DNA from: Apostichopus japonicus
Taxonomy: Eukaryota > Echinodermata > Holothuroidea > Aspidochirotida > Stichopodidae
Direction of reading: 5' to 3'
Assembly (NCBI RefSeq): GCF_037975245.1
Contig: NC_092574.1
Location: forward strand, 24,812,213 to 24,876,212
Length of the DNA stretch: 64,000 nucleotides
Positions within the stretch are counted from its first letter, which is position 1. Every line of letters begins with the position of its first letter. The notes under the pieces are model-generated. The model saw nothing but the letters and a program-made list of their open reading frames with translations, was not told the DNA's origin and made no database searches. This document shows, one piece after another, positions 23,392-36,201 of this stretch. The translations under genes were made by a program, and so were the position numbers.

Positions 23392-25952
23392 AGCGGAATC
23401 ACACTAGGCAGATCAGTAATTGTACGCCTGAGAGCATAGGCGGAGCTAGCCGCACACCACACCCCTCCAAACAAATGTGACGTCATACGAAGGTATCTTA
23501 ATTTACCATTAATGTACCATAGGAATCGTAGGGCATCTCTATCCCTAGCTGGGATCCTAACTTGATTATACATAGCTTCAATGTCTGCTTGAACTGCTAT
23601 ACTATGTTGCCGAAATCTCAACAAGACCGGCAGAAGCTTATTAATCATGTCGGGACCCTGCATACAACGATCATTCAAAGACTTGCCTTTGAAGTTACTA
23701 GCGCAATCGAAAACTACCCTAAGTTTGTCTGGTTTCTTCTCTGACACTACAGCATGATGGGGTAAATACCATATCCTGTCTACCATGAACAACTCTGAAT
23801 CTGGTACTGCCTCTGCATAACAGTTATCTACAAGTTTCACAATCTCAGCGTTATACCTATCATAAGAGCCGTTCCTAACAAGTTTCTTGTACAACGAGTC
23901 TAACCTAGTTTTGGCAACAACAAAATTATTTGGGAGGGTCTCCGACCTGTCCCTCCAAGGAATGGGAAGTTCATGGTGACCATCCACTTTCCTGTGCTCT
24001 TTGTCCCACAAAGATGTCACCAACTTATCCTCGTATGACCAAGACGGGATATCCAACCCCGCATTCTCTATTTCCCACAAACGAGAAACATCAGTCTGAA
24101 TAGTCGAAGTAGATATAAAATTTGAAATTATCTTACGACTCGGGAGGCTAATGGGAGATTGTCCATTAAGACTCCAACCAAACATGTAACGTACCGCAAA
24201 GAGCTCCCCTGGGGCACCCCGCCTAACCTCCAACGGCACAAGTGCTTCAGAATTATCTTGACCTACGAGAATGTCTACTGTAATATCAGTACTTTGATAA
24301 GCAGGTAGGGGACCGATACCACTAAGATGGGAATAACATCCCAGATCGACCATAGAATTCTTAACTGGTATTTCGTCAACTACGTAAACGGCAGATAATT
24401 TTAAGATTTCACCCGATTTAGAAGACAAAGACAGGTCTACCATCTCGGATTGCTGAATACCTGACGAGTTCAACGTTCTAAGCTCAAATTGATAAGAGTT
24501 ACCAGTGATTCCTAATTGGTTGACCAATGCACGGGAACAAAAGGAATTACTGGATGCACTGTCTAACAATACAAATGCGTCACACAAACTGTTCACGGTG
24601 GCCTGAACTAGAGGCATGTGTGTACTTTTGCTACGAGAGAAGCTAGCATTAGAAACCTCAATATCAGGTGAAGAATTTACAGTATTATCATCACAATGAA
24701 TGTACATGGTATGTTTCCTACCACAACCACGCACACTACAAACAGAGCGCTTGCCACAATCACTAGTGTTATGAGAGGCACGAAGGCAGTTATGACACAA
24801 CTTATGCTTAATTACAACAGTCAATCTCTCTCTGGGGCGCAATTGTTTAAACTTATCACAATGCCACAGACGGTGTGATTGTTCACATAGTACACAAGGA
24901 GGTTCAGCCCTAGCGTACATTCCAGGTTTTGCTGCCTGGGCACCTTCACCAGTACATGTATTGGACTTAGACAAAGAGATAGAATAGCTGCTAGAAGTAC
25001 TTCTTTGTTCACGTTTACACTTATCTGAACGCTTGAGATACACGTCGCCATAAACTGGGTCATTTACCTCACAGGCGATTTCACCTGCGAATTCAATGAA
25101 TTCTTTAAACCCTGGATAACAACCATCGGCCCGTTTGGCCTTCAATGCAATTTTTTTCCATCTCAACTGCACATAGTTAGGAAACCTGGCAACTATTTCG
25201 ATTAAGACTGCTTGAGAATCAACCTCCTTCAAAGTTTTTAACTCTGAAAGTACAAGGAATGCATTTTGCATATCATCAGCTAACTGTTGTATGTCTTGCG
25301 GCAGTCTAACTTGTTTACCAAATCTTAACTCGCGTATTAAACGCTCAGTGACTAGGTGCGAGTTTCCAAACCGGTTTTCTAATATGGAAATGGCTTTAGC
25401 ATAACCGCTACTACCTCCAACTAACTGGCAACTCCTAATGGCCTCTTTAGCAGAGCCCGATGTATACTGCATTAACCTAGACAACTTTAAATCGTTGTCG
25501 TCACATACCCTATCAACATTGGCCTCGAAAGCCCTAATGAATTGATGATAATGTAATGGGTTACCATGAAATATTTGCAGCTCTACCTTAGGTAAATTCA
25601 ATAAATGTAGAAATTCTTTACGAGATAAATCTGCATTTGGATTATCCTTAAGGGATTGATCCTCACGTTTTACTTCAGCAGAACTCAATGCATCTTTAAC
25701 TAGATTTAAAGCGGAAATATAATCTTTCTGCTTGTCACAGAAATAGTCGTCGCTCTCGTCAACATCCTTCTCATCAGTAAGCGTCTCGTGGTACTTGTCG
25801 TGAGCCAACGTAAAAACTTGGAAAAGATCTTTCAATAAAATTACATGACTGTTAATGTCCACGTTACCTTCCGCGATATACTGCCTGACACGATTAATCT
25901 GCGTCGTAACAGCCCTCTTTGCAGAAGTCCTGGCAGTCTTCGGGTCTTCCAT
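23382..25952 (-). CDS. BEL/Pao gag-protease-reverse transcriptase polyprotein (856 codons, ends by frame shift)
   Basis: Starts at ATG 25,952, 212 bp inside the 5' LTR. Domains in order: a Gag-like N-terminus with a DUF1759-type region from about residue 119 (LPKVELQIFHGNP); a Cys/His region at about 351-417 (CVLCEQSHRLWHC, then CHNCLRASHNTSDC and a further CSVRGC), a nucleic-acid-binding knuckle array; a DUF1758 aspartyl protease near 446-472 with LLDSASSNSF, where DSA stands for the usual DTG or DSG; and the RT fingers and palm from about 736, with KLRVVFDCAS and QADIEAMYNQV, the latter containing the first catalytic Asp. It terminates at VIPLVG, about ten residues before YVDD, which lies in the next frame. 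In BEL elements gag-pol is a single frame, so this break is a lesion, not a programmed shift. Expected to make Gag and protease but no active RT. Confidence 0.92.
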   Translation of the reverse strand: MEDPKTARTSAKRAVTTQINRVRQYIAEGNVDINSHVILLKDLFQVFTLAHDKYHETLTDEKDVDESDDYFCDKQKDYISALNLVKDALSSAEVKREDQSLKDNPNADLSRKEFLHLLNLPKVELQIFHGNPLHYHQFIRAFEANVDRVCDDNDLKLSRLMQYTSGSAKEAIRSCQLVGGSSGYAKAISILENRFGNSHLVTERLIRELRFGKQVRLPQDIQQLADDMQNAFLVLSELKTLKEVDSQAVLIEIVARFPNYVQLRWKKIALKAKRADGCYPGFKEFIEFAGEIACEVNDPVYGDVYLKRSDKCKREQRSTSSSYSISLSKSNTCTGEGAQAAKPGMYARAEPPCVLCEQSHRLWHCDKFKQLRPRERLTVVIKHKLCHNCLRASHNTSDCGKRSVCSVRGCGRKHTMYIHCDDNTVNSSPDIEVSNASFSRSKSTHMPLVQATVNSLCDAFVLLDSASSNSFCSRALVNQLGITGNSYQFELRTLNSSGIQQSEMVDLSLSSKSGEILKLSAVYVVDEIPVKNSMVDLGCYSHLSGIGPLPAYQSTDITVDILVGQDNSEALVPLEVRRGAPGELFAVRYMFGWSLNGQSPISLPSRKIISNFISTSTIQTDVSRLWEIENAGLDIPSWSYEDKLVTSLWDKEHRKVDGHHELPIPWRDRSETLPNNFVVAKTRLDSLYKKLVRNGSYDRYNAEIVKLVDNCYAEAVPDSELFMVDRIWYLPHHAVVSEKKPDKLRVVFDCASNFKGKSLNDRCMQGPDMINKLLPVLLRFRQHSIAVQADIEAMYNQVRIPARDRDALRFLWYINGKLRYLRMTSHLFGGVWCAASSAYALRRTITDLPSVIPLVG

Positions 25953-26164
25953 GAGTCAGCAGGCTGACGACGAGTACATTGGTGCTACGGGAATCAGGCA
26001 CGTGGTACAATATTTCTGTCACTGGAATACGATGGTGAGCTTTTATACGACAGGAATTGGTAGGCTTATAGACGACAGGAATAGGTGAATAAGAAGCGAC
26101 GGCCAGATACCGGACGGCGTGAGGATATGCAGGACTTCCGGTTGCCCGGTAACGATTTTTTCAC

Positions 26165-27037
26165 TGTCACCGAGACGACGCTCAATGAAGCTGAACAAGG
26201 TTGTTGTATGTTTTAGCCCATTTATTCACACGCGTGGTTTGAACAAGACCACGGTGAAAACTAGAAAGTAAAGATATCAATACATCAATATACAAACATT
26301 GGTGAAATAAACACATGAATTGAACAAATCAATAATAACATAATAATAACATAATAATGCATTATATTTCTTCTTATAAAACAATGCACAAAAAGGAAGA
26401 AGTATAACAAATAACATTTGGTAACATGAAACAAGACATAGAGAAAGATTGGCGACAATTACATTCTTTATAATTAACTTACAATCGTTACCGGGCAAAA
26501 CCAACAGCACGACAAACTGCGGTGTACAGGGGTTTACAGGGATTAACGGCGGCTTTCTGGGGTTAACGGCGGCTTTCTGGGGTTAACGGCGGCTTTCTGG
26601 AGAATGTACAGAACACCAACAAAGTAATAACCTCTGGCGATATATTCTATTCCAGATACTCTTACAAATAAGCAAACAACAAATACACAGTAAAAAGGCA
26701 AATATCTATAATGCGATATTAAAAGAGATATACAATTACAATATCAAGCCCCTTAATACTTATATAAAACAATTGGAATACTTACATACTAAGGAACAGT
26801 GCTACAGGAACACATGCGACGCCTCTCTGAGCCAGGAGAGGAATGTAGCATGTGCACTTCAAAATACGCAAGTATACATCGATTACGTAATTGTGCATCG
26901 ATTACATAAGTATGCAAATCGAGGTGGATATGAAAGGCAACTAGTAAATGGGCAGTATTGACATCTGCCCGACCTCGACCAAGCGGAAATTTCCATTTGT
27001 GGCGCTAAGCAAATAGCACACATCGGCAACGATGACA
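26165..27037 (-). repeat. BEL/Pao 5' LTR
   Basis: 873 bp and the promoter-bearing repeat for the minus-strand element. Its downstream flank (26,164 downward) does not show a clear TGG-type tRNA primer site that I can name. TSD copy ggcat follows at 27,038-27,042. Confidence 0.95.
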
Positions 27038-27042
27038 GGCAT

Positions 27043-27620
27043 TAGGTCATGTTAAGGACTTCGATAGTTTATATTCAGCTTTTATGTTAACGAAAATTAA
27101 AAGTGTAACTAATAAAATAAACCAATAAAAAAAAACACGCTTTTGTGACCAGATGATGTCATATTTAGACTTGTTCAAGTAACCTATCTCGTTGATGAGG
27201 GAAAGTTAAATGATAAGGCGTTGCACAATGTGGTTTTAGTGAACGTGATACATTATGCCATGAGGAGGGCAGCATATACCCGTTATTACTGTTCTCACTG
27301 AAACAACGTTATTATTTTCCCGAGTAAATCATTTCATACCGTTGTCTGGCCAAAGGCTCAAAATATCTTAATTCGTATTACAAAAGGAGCAAACACTGAC
27401 GCAAATTGAGGATAGGTAAACTTAATCCATTTTTATGAATTATGGATTATGAATAACTTCTTATTCACTTATTGATTCTTCATGAACATGTTGTCCAATT
27501 TATACTCCTGCCTGAAGACAGGAGGAGTGGCGTTCTCAAAAATTCGGGGAGGGCGGGCGGGCGCGGGCCATGGTCCCCCAGCTTCAATCGTCAGTTGGGT
27601 GGAAATGGTCCTATGGAGGA
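27043..27620. other. no recognisable gene; GC-rich patch
   Basis: Host flank of the provirus. A compact G/C-rich stretch (about 27,540-27,575) stands out against AT-rich surroundings; no family recognised. Confidence 0.45.
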
Positions 27621-27630
27621 ATTAACTATA

Positions 27631-27747
27631 TGTGTAAAAGTAAGTGGGCCTGACGTTTCGATCCTAGCAGGATCTTCTTTATTTAGCCTCTGAAGAAGAT
27701 CCTGCTAGGATAGAAATATCATGCCCACTAATTCTTTTACACATTCT
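27631..27747. mobile_element. foldback element with decayed hammerhead motifs
   Basis: The left arm (tgtgtaaaag...gatcctagcaggatcttctt, 27,631-27,680) is repeated inverted on the right (27,690-27,747), with a short AT spacer. The right arm reads CTGAAGA (27,690-27,696), a stem II GATCCT/AGGAT and GAAATATC on the plus strand. The left arm reads on the minus strand AAGA, the same stem II, GAAACGTC and AGGC. Neither arm is a complete hammerhead: the left lacks CTG in the core and the right lost its stem I partner. Together they imply an ancestral active motif. Probably a PLE-tail or retrozyme-like derivative. Confidence 0.55.
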
Positions 27748-27749
27748 CT

Positions 27750-30570
27750 TATACACGCTCTGTAGTGGTTAAGCTGTTTGTTTACATTTTTTTTGAGGAA
27801 TTAACTACATTCAACCGAGGAAAAATTACAATGCAGCTAATAGAATAGTCAAAATATTACTCAGAATGAACCATTTGATAGATAATTTTTCACCTTTTCT
27901 TTGAAGAGAACCCAAATACCCCCCCCCCCCCCACCACACCATCCAAACACTGGAGATGGCAAATCCTTCTCCTTATAATACCCTTCATTCCCTTTTGGCC
28001 CTGCCATAAAAGTTCAATCTTTACCTAAATCAGTTGGCCACGCCTTTGAAATCCTGTGTACACCACTTCCCTGGGACCGGGGGTTAATTGATGGCCCTGT
28101 AAAATATGGGATAAAGAAAAGTAGATTCTCATTGTAATAATGGAACCTGAAAGGATGGGGCATTGTGTAATAATTGTCCCCGGTCTCGAACGGCATTGTT
28201 CCTTTGCTTCTGTTTACACTTTACACTATAAATGTATACCTTTACAATTACACACCACCATACAAATGCCACAATTATTACGACTTCCAATCACGTGATC
28301 AATGGATTTGACGGGTTTTTTGTTTCTCATTCTATACAAAATAGAAATCGACAGGTTAGGTATTTCAGAATACATTCAGCCAAGGTGTTAAAAGGTAGTC
28401 AGTATAGGCCCCAAATTATTGCTAGAAGTTTCCAAAAAGTACTTTCCTTGAGGTCTTTATTCTCCAAATTATTGTCAGATTATTTTTAAGGAACACACAA
28501 GATGACTAAATGTCCCAGTGAGGAAAATTTCCTCGAAGGTTGTAATAAAAATAGTTTTACATATTTTGACCAAAGGTGACCATATTTGAATATCTAGCAT
28601 ATTTGGGGCCATTTACAGCATACCATTAAAGCACTGATTTCGTCATGTTACATCATCCCATGGTTAGTTGAGTCGATCACGTAGTAAATGAGTAAAAATT
28701 AGTGAAAATGAGCTTTTAAACTTCGATTGCTGTTCTTCTTGTTGTTATAGGAGGAGCGGGGGTGGGGGGTTGGGCGATTTACAGGATAAGTGTTCGTTGA
28801 ATGTACATAAGCTATTCTTTAATTGTATAGGCTAAGTACATAATATTATAATTAAAAACAAATCAATGGTGTTAATCTATGCTATCATCATTCTTCTCCT
28901 CAATTAACCTTTTCTCAATCTTTACTCTTTAAATACCTCATCTGTTTTTGCACCTCTTCAGTGTCCTTGGTAAATCACTTCTTCCGTTGCGCCATGTTCT
29001 TATTTCATGCCTATAGCTTTAATTCTTCCTGGAAGTGATAGCTGTCATTCAACAATAACGTTTTACCTCTCGTCCTATATATCTATATTCTCATCATTTA
29101 TTTATCTGATCCTTTTAGCGATAAATCTATAACAACCCCCCCCCCCCCCCCCCCGTTCGTTTGTATATAAACTGTGGTTTCTAATATCTACGTTGGATAA
29201 AGCTGAACTACTTTACGGAAACTCAATTTTATATATACAGAAACTTAAGCCAGCACGATTTTCTTCATATGTCGATTGTTTGTCTTGACGTACGGAAGGA
29301 GTTGCACTCTTCTCGGATAATTTGAAGACATGTAGCTACAAACAATATAAATCAGACAGTAGGAACGGAATCAGGATTTCTAGGAACAAAGGGGCCTTGA
29401 AGAAGGGGGCCTGGAAGATACAGAAATTGGACAGTGAAATAGCGGTGAAAATCACAACAGCATTGCAAGGTATATGAATGCTCACTTTCGAATTATCTTA
29501 ATTATATCCACTCCTCGTCTTTAGAACAATTATGTTCCCGGATCATTTTTAATTGAAAAAAAATTGGAAACCGATACTTTTCATTACCAAGAGTAGACCC
29601 TTTAAATTTATGAGAAATCTCACAAAAATGGAAAGGAAATTGGCTTGACACCCCCCACCCACCCCTTGTTTGAGAGGGTATCCTATTATACGTGACTTCA
29701 TTACATGGTTCGGTCAGAACGAATCAAAAGTTCAACACACTGCAGCTTTAAATCGAAAAATGGAAACCTCGACAAAACTTAGCAATGGCAACCCCCCTCA
29801 ACCGAAAAATATGATTAATTTGTTATCACTGTGTATAAGTGAAACTTTCATCTTCTTCATATAGAACATTGTAATTATTAACAAATATTAATATTCTTGA
29901 TTATCCTGTCTGATGTTTTCATCCTTTTCAGATAGAAATACGAGAGAGAAAGTTGAAGAAAACACCTGTTCTTTATGTATTTTATTTTCGGAATATCTCC
30001 AAGGAATCGGAGTTATAAATATCACGAACACTAAATAAACATTTTCCGCAGAACAAAATAAGTCGTTTTCTTTCTTTTTTCGTTAGGTCTGGTATACTTT
30101 GTTTACAATTTGTACACACCTCTATCACTCCTACATGTGAGTAGGTTCTTTTTTGAATATAATTACTCCCTCGTCTTTCCTTTTCTTTCTTCCACCCCCC
30201 CCCCTCCTCATGGCATAAATTCACTCTATGGCTGTCACCAGTAACGCCATTGGGAAATCAGAAGTATAACGCTTGGAGCAATTCGGCTTGAAATCTGCAA
30301 TTTTGCTTCATAATGGTGAAAATTTATAACAGGAAATTGGTGATGAATCCAAAACGGCAAATAGGATATAGACTTGTCTGGGAATTTGTCAAAAACGTGA
30401 GACGCTTTCATAAGAAATGACTGGTACATGGAACATGAATCCCCTGGTTAAAACACTTTAAAAAAACAATGAAATATGCACGTTTCTGTCTTACTTTGTG
30501 CAGATTTACTGTACGTCAGTGATGTGTGGGCTTAATCTCACCGGTATTGGTGAGAAAAGGTAATGACGGT
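27750..30570. other. no recognisable gene
   Basis: Contains poly-C and poly-G runs (about 27,919-27,932, 29,136-29,154 and 30,196-30,206) and AT-rich sequence. Small open frames show no motifs. Confidence 0.5.
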
Positions 30571-30576
30571 AACAGC

Positions 30577-31107
<531 letters not shown>

Positions 31108-31109
31108 CC

Positions 31110-32810
31110 TTATGCAATACGTACGTATATATGTTAACTGATGCCGTAAGCACATCTACTAGGAACTTTGATCAAAATAATACAACAATATTGTGTGTCA
31201 TAGATAAAATAGGCTCTATCTTCAGCCCGGTCTAGAGACCTGTTTTCTTAATAAAACCATGGAAACGTTTCCATATATGTCGGTGCCAAACTGCTTAAAG
31301 AAGATGCTTTTAATCTGGGATATTGGGACGTCTGCCCTAGATGGGTTTCAGTCTATAGTTTTCAAACGAATTTCACCAATTTCAAAAAAGCCCGACACAT
31401 AACTTCTCTTTATTTCCCTCGGTATATATATAAGTTCTTATTTATATGGTATCAGGCCAAACCTCCTCCGTCGATTACACAGGACATTCAACTTCGATCA
31501 CAGCGGGTGCTCTCTTTGCAAATAATTTTCAAATTTTTTACATCCATTATTTGTGTCTATTATTATTCGTATTATCTTTTCATAGCATGACGAATCTGAG
31601 AGGCTTGGTTTTCATCAAAGTCATATATCAATGTCATACTTCATTAAAAACTTATAATTGTTGTAGAAATTTTATGATATTTGCTGAATCAAAATAATTA
31701 TTTACAGTGTCATTAACGAAGGAAGGTAAACAGCAATAAAAAGAACTACACACGATACACACGTTTTATTAATTAAATATAAATAATATATATTGGAAAA
31801 CATACTCATTTATAGCCTTGTGCTCTTCATGTTGCTTTAAAAATACGATTTATGGTTTTCCGTCAACTGTTGGGAGTCAAACCGTCTGATGTGAAATTTT
31901 TGTATATTATCTTCGATCGTTAACTGTTATCTCAACTATATTTGAAAGAGACAATATTCAAACGAAATTACTTAAAACATTAAGAAAAGAAACACATTAA
32001 TGTAGTTACTGCTATAAAAGGCTATCTAACTGGAACACGCAAGAATAGAATCATTTTCAGGGTTACACCTATTAACATTCGAAAATAATACCTTTGTCTT
32101 TAATTGACTCACCCTATAATATACAATCATATTTCCTTTCTGTCACGAGAAAGAAACCGAACGCTTTTTCTTTAGTTTGTCATTAAATATATATGTTTTC
32201 CAAAACTTTCTGAAGAGTAATGAGAAACTAAAGTCACGTGTTTCAATTACTGCGGAGCAAAATGTAGATTCAGTCAGATTTAGTCAGATTGCGTAAGCAG
32301 ATACTAGGATTCCGTAACAGAAACTTAATATTCTTTCTACTGGAGGCGTATTATAAAAATATTGACTTTTGAAAAAATATATGCTCCGTGTTTGACAGAT
32401 ATGCGTTATCAGGGAAAAGCTAATATGTATGCAACAACAATGACAACAAACATATGGGCAAACTTGCATGTTTGAAATTTTGGGCCGAGAAAAATGTGTG
32501 TGTATATTCGTCCATTGTTCGTTTTTTTTTTGTGGACATTTTCAAAACATTACCCCTCGAAGCGGGATTGTAATTAGGCAAAGTATCCTATGCTCGGTTT
32601 TGGGGTAATTGGGAGTATGGTAATTAGTCCTCAATCACATTCTCTCTATGTCTATCGTGTGCATACTCATTCAGTTACAGTTTTGCTGAAGTTTAAAATG
32701 AAATTTAGATGCGTCATTTCGTAGCAAATTTGTTATGTCGCAAAGGTGCACCAATTAAAGTTCTGTATAAAGAGAAGTCATGCTATAAATCCCTATATAT
32801 TTTCACATAC
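31110..32810. other. no recognisable gene
   Basis: AT-rich, no transposon end or protein family recognised. Confidence 0.5.
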
Positions 32811-32814
32811 CCTC

Positions 32815-33150
32815 CGAGAGGAGAGAAGAGCAGAGGAGAGCAGAGCAGAGGAGAGCAGAGGAGAGCAGAGGAGAGCATAGGAGAGCAGAGCAGAGCAGAG
32901 GAGAGGAGAGCAGAATAGAGCGGAGCAGAGCAAAGCAGAGCAGAGCAGAGCAGAGGAGAGGAGAGCAGAGCAGAGGAGAGGAGAGGAGAGGAGAGCATAG
33001 GAGAGGAGAGCAGAGGAGAGCATAGGAGAGGAGAGCAGAGCGGAGCAGAGGAGAGCAGAGGAGAGGAAAGGAGAGCAGAGGAGAGCAGAGCAAGGAGAGG
33101 AGAGGAGAGCAGAGCAGAGCTGAGCAGAGCAGAGCAGAGGAGAGCAGAGG
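32815..33150. repeat. purine-strand pentanucleotide satellite (AGAGS)n
   Basis: Alternating GAGAG and CAGAG pentamers for about 335 bp, giving nearly pure purine on the plus strand apart from the C of CAGAG. All three minus frames stay open as Leu/Ser/Ala/Cys repeats because of the repeat, not because of coding. Confidence 0.95.
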
Positions 33151-33154
33151 AAAC

Positions 33155-35750
33155 CAGATCCTCAGGCTGTATCCCCTGCCCCCCCTTCTCATTAGGCCTG
33201 CCCTCCCCATGTTGTCCCAATTCTTTCCTTTAGCCTTACTTCGCTTCTTCACTTCTTTTGTTTGTATCCAAAATGTATCGTTATTACAATGTTTTGTAAC
33301 ATTTAGAAGTTAAAGTAGATACTTAAAGAAATTCACAAGGATTGTCAATGAGGTTAAGTGGATATGTCAATAATGACAGACTGAGGATATTCAAATAATT
33401 AAGGTATAAGTGTAAGAAATATGATAAGGATCATATGATAAGGATCATATTGTGAGTATATCATATTGTGATCACATTGTGAGTATTTAGAGAGACGATG
33501 CTAAAGTAATATAGGTTATTGCAGATTATGAACATTTGGATGTCTCTTCACGGCTTCCGTACGTCAAGGAAACAAAACTGTGAGGCCCCACACCCATCTC
33601 TACGCCACAGATGGTGCAAAATATAAATTGTCGAAGAAAATGGAACTCAATTAATGGAAGGTGTTTCGTACTTTCAGCAAATACCTATTTCCACTTCGAA
33701 TGTCCCGTTTCCACGAATATGCAATTTTCTAAACTTCGGTTACCAATAAATTGATTATTCTTTTCATGTGGTGTACAATCTCTGCTGGGATTAAAATGAT
33801 GACATCTTATCTTCCAATTTCATCAAACGTATATTTTTACGGAGGTCCTAATTGCTAGGATACGCGTAGAGTCTGGATGATTTACAGTTACAGTTCAGAG
33901 TCTTTCTAAAGATAGAAAAGAGAGCTTCCTTCCCTTTTCAGAAGAACCCTTATGATAACAATCATGCAATCTAATCGCGATCATAGGCTCTGCACTCGAT
34001 GCTCTCATAACGATCACGTGGTTAAAGGTCCATATTGCGTCTATCATTCCATTGTCACTTATATATTATAGAAGATCTAGGAACATCAGCAACTAGCGAT
34101 TGATGAAAGAGAGATTACTGTGATATAACTTTTACTCGAAGAACCCTAATTAACGAATAATTAACCTTTTCGTAAAAACCTGACAATTTTGTTGGCCCAA
34201 ACAATTATGCTTGTTCACCGTACACCTGTCTTATTCATATTTTAAAAATCAACCAATCAGTAGTCGCTATCACGTGACGTCAGACAATAACAAACCGCCT
34301 GTTTCGCTCACTTTGTACGTACATTGATGTTCTAGACCTTTACTGCTAGATGTAACTGAGTCGTGCGTTTTAACCATTTCCTTTACACATGAAGGTAACT
34401 ACTAATGAAAACCTCTTAAAAGAAGAAAAATAAGCTCTTAATAAAGTTATGCAAATATTCAATACGCGTGTTGAGTCTTTCGTAAACGCGTACGAACTAG
34501 TCAGAATAACGCGGGCAAATCATAGGTATATTATTTGTGGCCTGAACCTACTATTAACGATTAGCGTTTACTGGTGTATTAGACGATCGTGAAACGAATC
34601 AATCATGGCAAATACAAGGCATATAAATGCTAGTAAATAATAGACTAGGCTTATATGCTATAGTACTACTGCATTAGACCTTCGATATAATCCACGGTGT
34701 GTTCAGAAAATTCGCTTTTCAAACTTTCAATTTAACGTGTTGCTCAAATTGACCAATCAGTGTCCCTGTGGGTATTTTCTGTCTCGTTCGATTCGTTATT
34801 GACAACACGTTATATCATAGTCAGTAATTGCCGACTATGGGCTTGGATTTTCCTTAAACTGATGATGGTTTTATTCATTATTTCTTTGATTTTATTGTCA
34901 ATTTTGTACAGTTAAGTTCATTTTACATTTTAACGGTTTAGGCTCTACTTGGAAAGCAGGTAAGTGTTGCTAAATAAGATGATTTCAACGCAATATTCAA
35001 GCTCAATTTATAACGTTCGCACACTGATATTGCATATATGCTATATTGGACGATCAGTAATCCAGATGATTTCACAGGTATTGCGCAGTACTGAGGCAAC
35101 CCGACGTGTCCTTTATGCATGAAATGCATGTGCAATAGAGAAACCGTTTATAGGCGTGGCATATCGTTGCATAACTAGCCATTTTGCTAACAGTTTAAAG
35201 ATTTGAGACCTTTTTCGCGCAAAATATGTTTGGTACAAATTTGGAGTAGCATAATGATCACAATCAATGGTATAAAAGCGTCACTTTGGGCTGATACTTA
35301 AACGTCATATGTTCAATGTAAGGTATGCCATATCTAAGATCTAAGATCATTGTACAATTTAATTCATTACCGTCAAAACATAATTTCCATTAAAAATCCG
35401 ATCCTTGCTTATTTTGTGATTAATACACAAAAAAAGGTTCTATATACAATGGGGATCTCCAGCCACGCCCGGAGTCATATATGGAGATGAAATTAACAAA
35501 GGGCGCTATCACATATCGGTCCTTTCAGAGATGCATATCTCTATCTACACAGCCGCTCTGGGGCCTTTCTAGTTCTGCGAAACTTTTGAGGAATCTCTGA
35601 CGGAAACTACACCTGGCTTAACTTGGATGCGGTCTTTTGCTTATACGTCCACACATGCGTCTACTGTAATTATTGGTGTATGGCATATAAGTATTAGTTG
35701 CAAATGGCATCTTGACCGTTAGATTTATGGTAAGTTTGAAATATATGTGG
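33155..35750. other. unique-looking sequence, no gene recognised
   Basis: No family seen. Two CCAAT boxes (near 34,250 and 34,752) and one composite E-box/CRE (34,272-34,283) are the only regulatory-looking features. Confidence 0.45.
34246..34290. promoter_or_regulatory. CCAAT box plus CACGTGACGTCA composite site
   Basis: CCAATCA at about 34,251 is followed about 20 bp later by CACGTGACGTCA (34,272-34,283), which merges an E-box (CACGTG) with a CRE (TGACGTCA). Such clusters mark TATA-less promoters. I cannot find the exon it would serve, so this is only a candidate. Confidence 0.3.
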
Positions 35751-36201
35751 ACTTACTCTCTTAAAATGATAGACTGAAGAATTCAGTCTTCTTTGAGACT
35801 GAAATTTTTTTCAGTGTTATACACTGAGTTTAGACTGAGAAACACTCTACTTAGACTGTATTATCAGTTACACCGTTCAGTCGCTGCTTTGGACTGACTG
35901 TATTAACCAATCAGCTAATCACATGTGGCATGGCATCTTACCATTTTCAGTCTCTGTATTCCACTGAAAAATGTATCCAATCAGAGAACAGAAATGCGCC
36001 TACGTCATCCGAAAACTTGCAAATACGCCGCAAAAAAAACAAGTGACAACGAGCGCTACAACTTGTGTACATATATACTACTATATTCTTCGCTTAGCCA
36101 GGTACTCGCTGTACTGTACGTACGCACGCCGTACACACAGCTAGGCATGAACGAGACAGACGACCGTATGTCTAAGCTAGAGTAAAGGTTATAAATTAGC
36201 A

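Larger units (their letters stand above)
20652..27042 (-). mobile_element. BEL/Pao LTR retrotransposon, young, integrase-less, with 5-bp TSD
   Basis: A complete proviral structure of 6,381 bp (20,657-27,037). The two 873-bp LTRs begin TGTCA and end TGACA, and the 5-bp duplication ggcat lies at 20,652-20,656 and 27,038-27,042. The coding strand is minus: 5' LTR 26,165-27,037, leader 25,953-26,164, gag-protease-RT frame 25,952-23,382, RT-RNase H frame 23,391-21,812, a G-rich polypurine tract (AGTGGGGGGAG) touching the 3' LTR at 21,530, then the 3' LTR 20,657-21,529. By eye I see one mismatch between the LTRs (aaagcgagg at 21,409-21,417 versus aaatcgagg), so insertion was recent. Three defects: a frame change inside RT, a T-run frameshift at 21,822-21,828, and absence of the integrase catalytic core. 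Confidence 0.95.

Noticed and set aside
23382-25952. Programmed frameshift between the two BEL frames
   Set aside because: The shift falls inside the RT palm just before YVDD, where no programmed site is expected; no slippery heptamer of the usual kind is seen.
32783-33252. 145-149 codon Leu/Ser/Ala/Cys-rich frames on the minus strand
   Set aside because: Three overlapping frames all open because of the pentamer repeat; not credible as genes.
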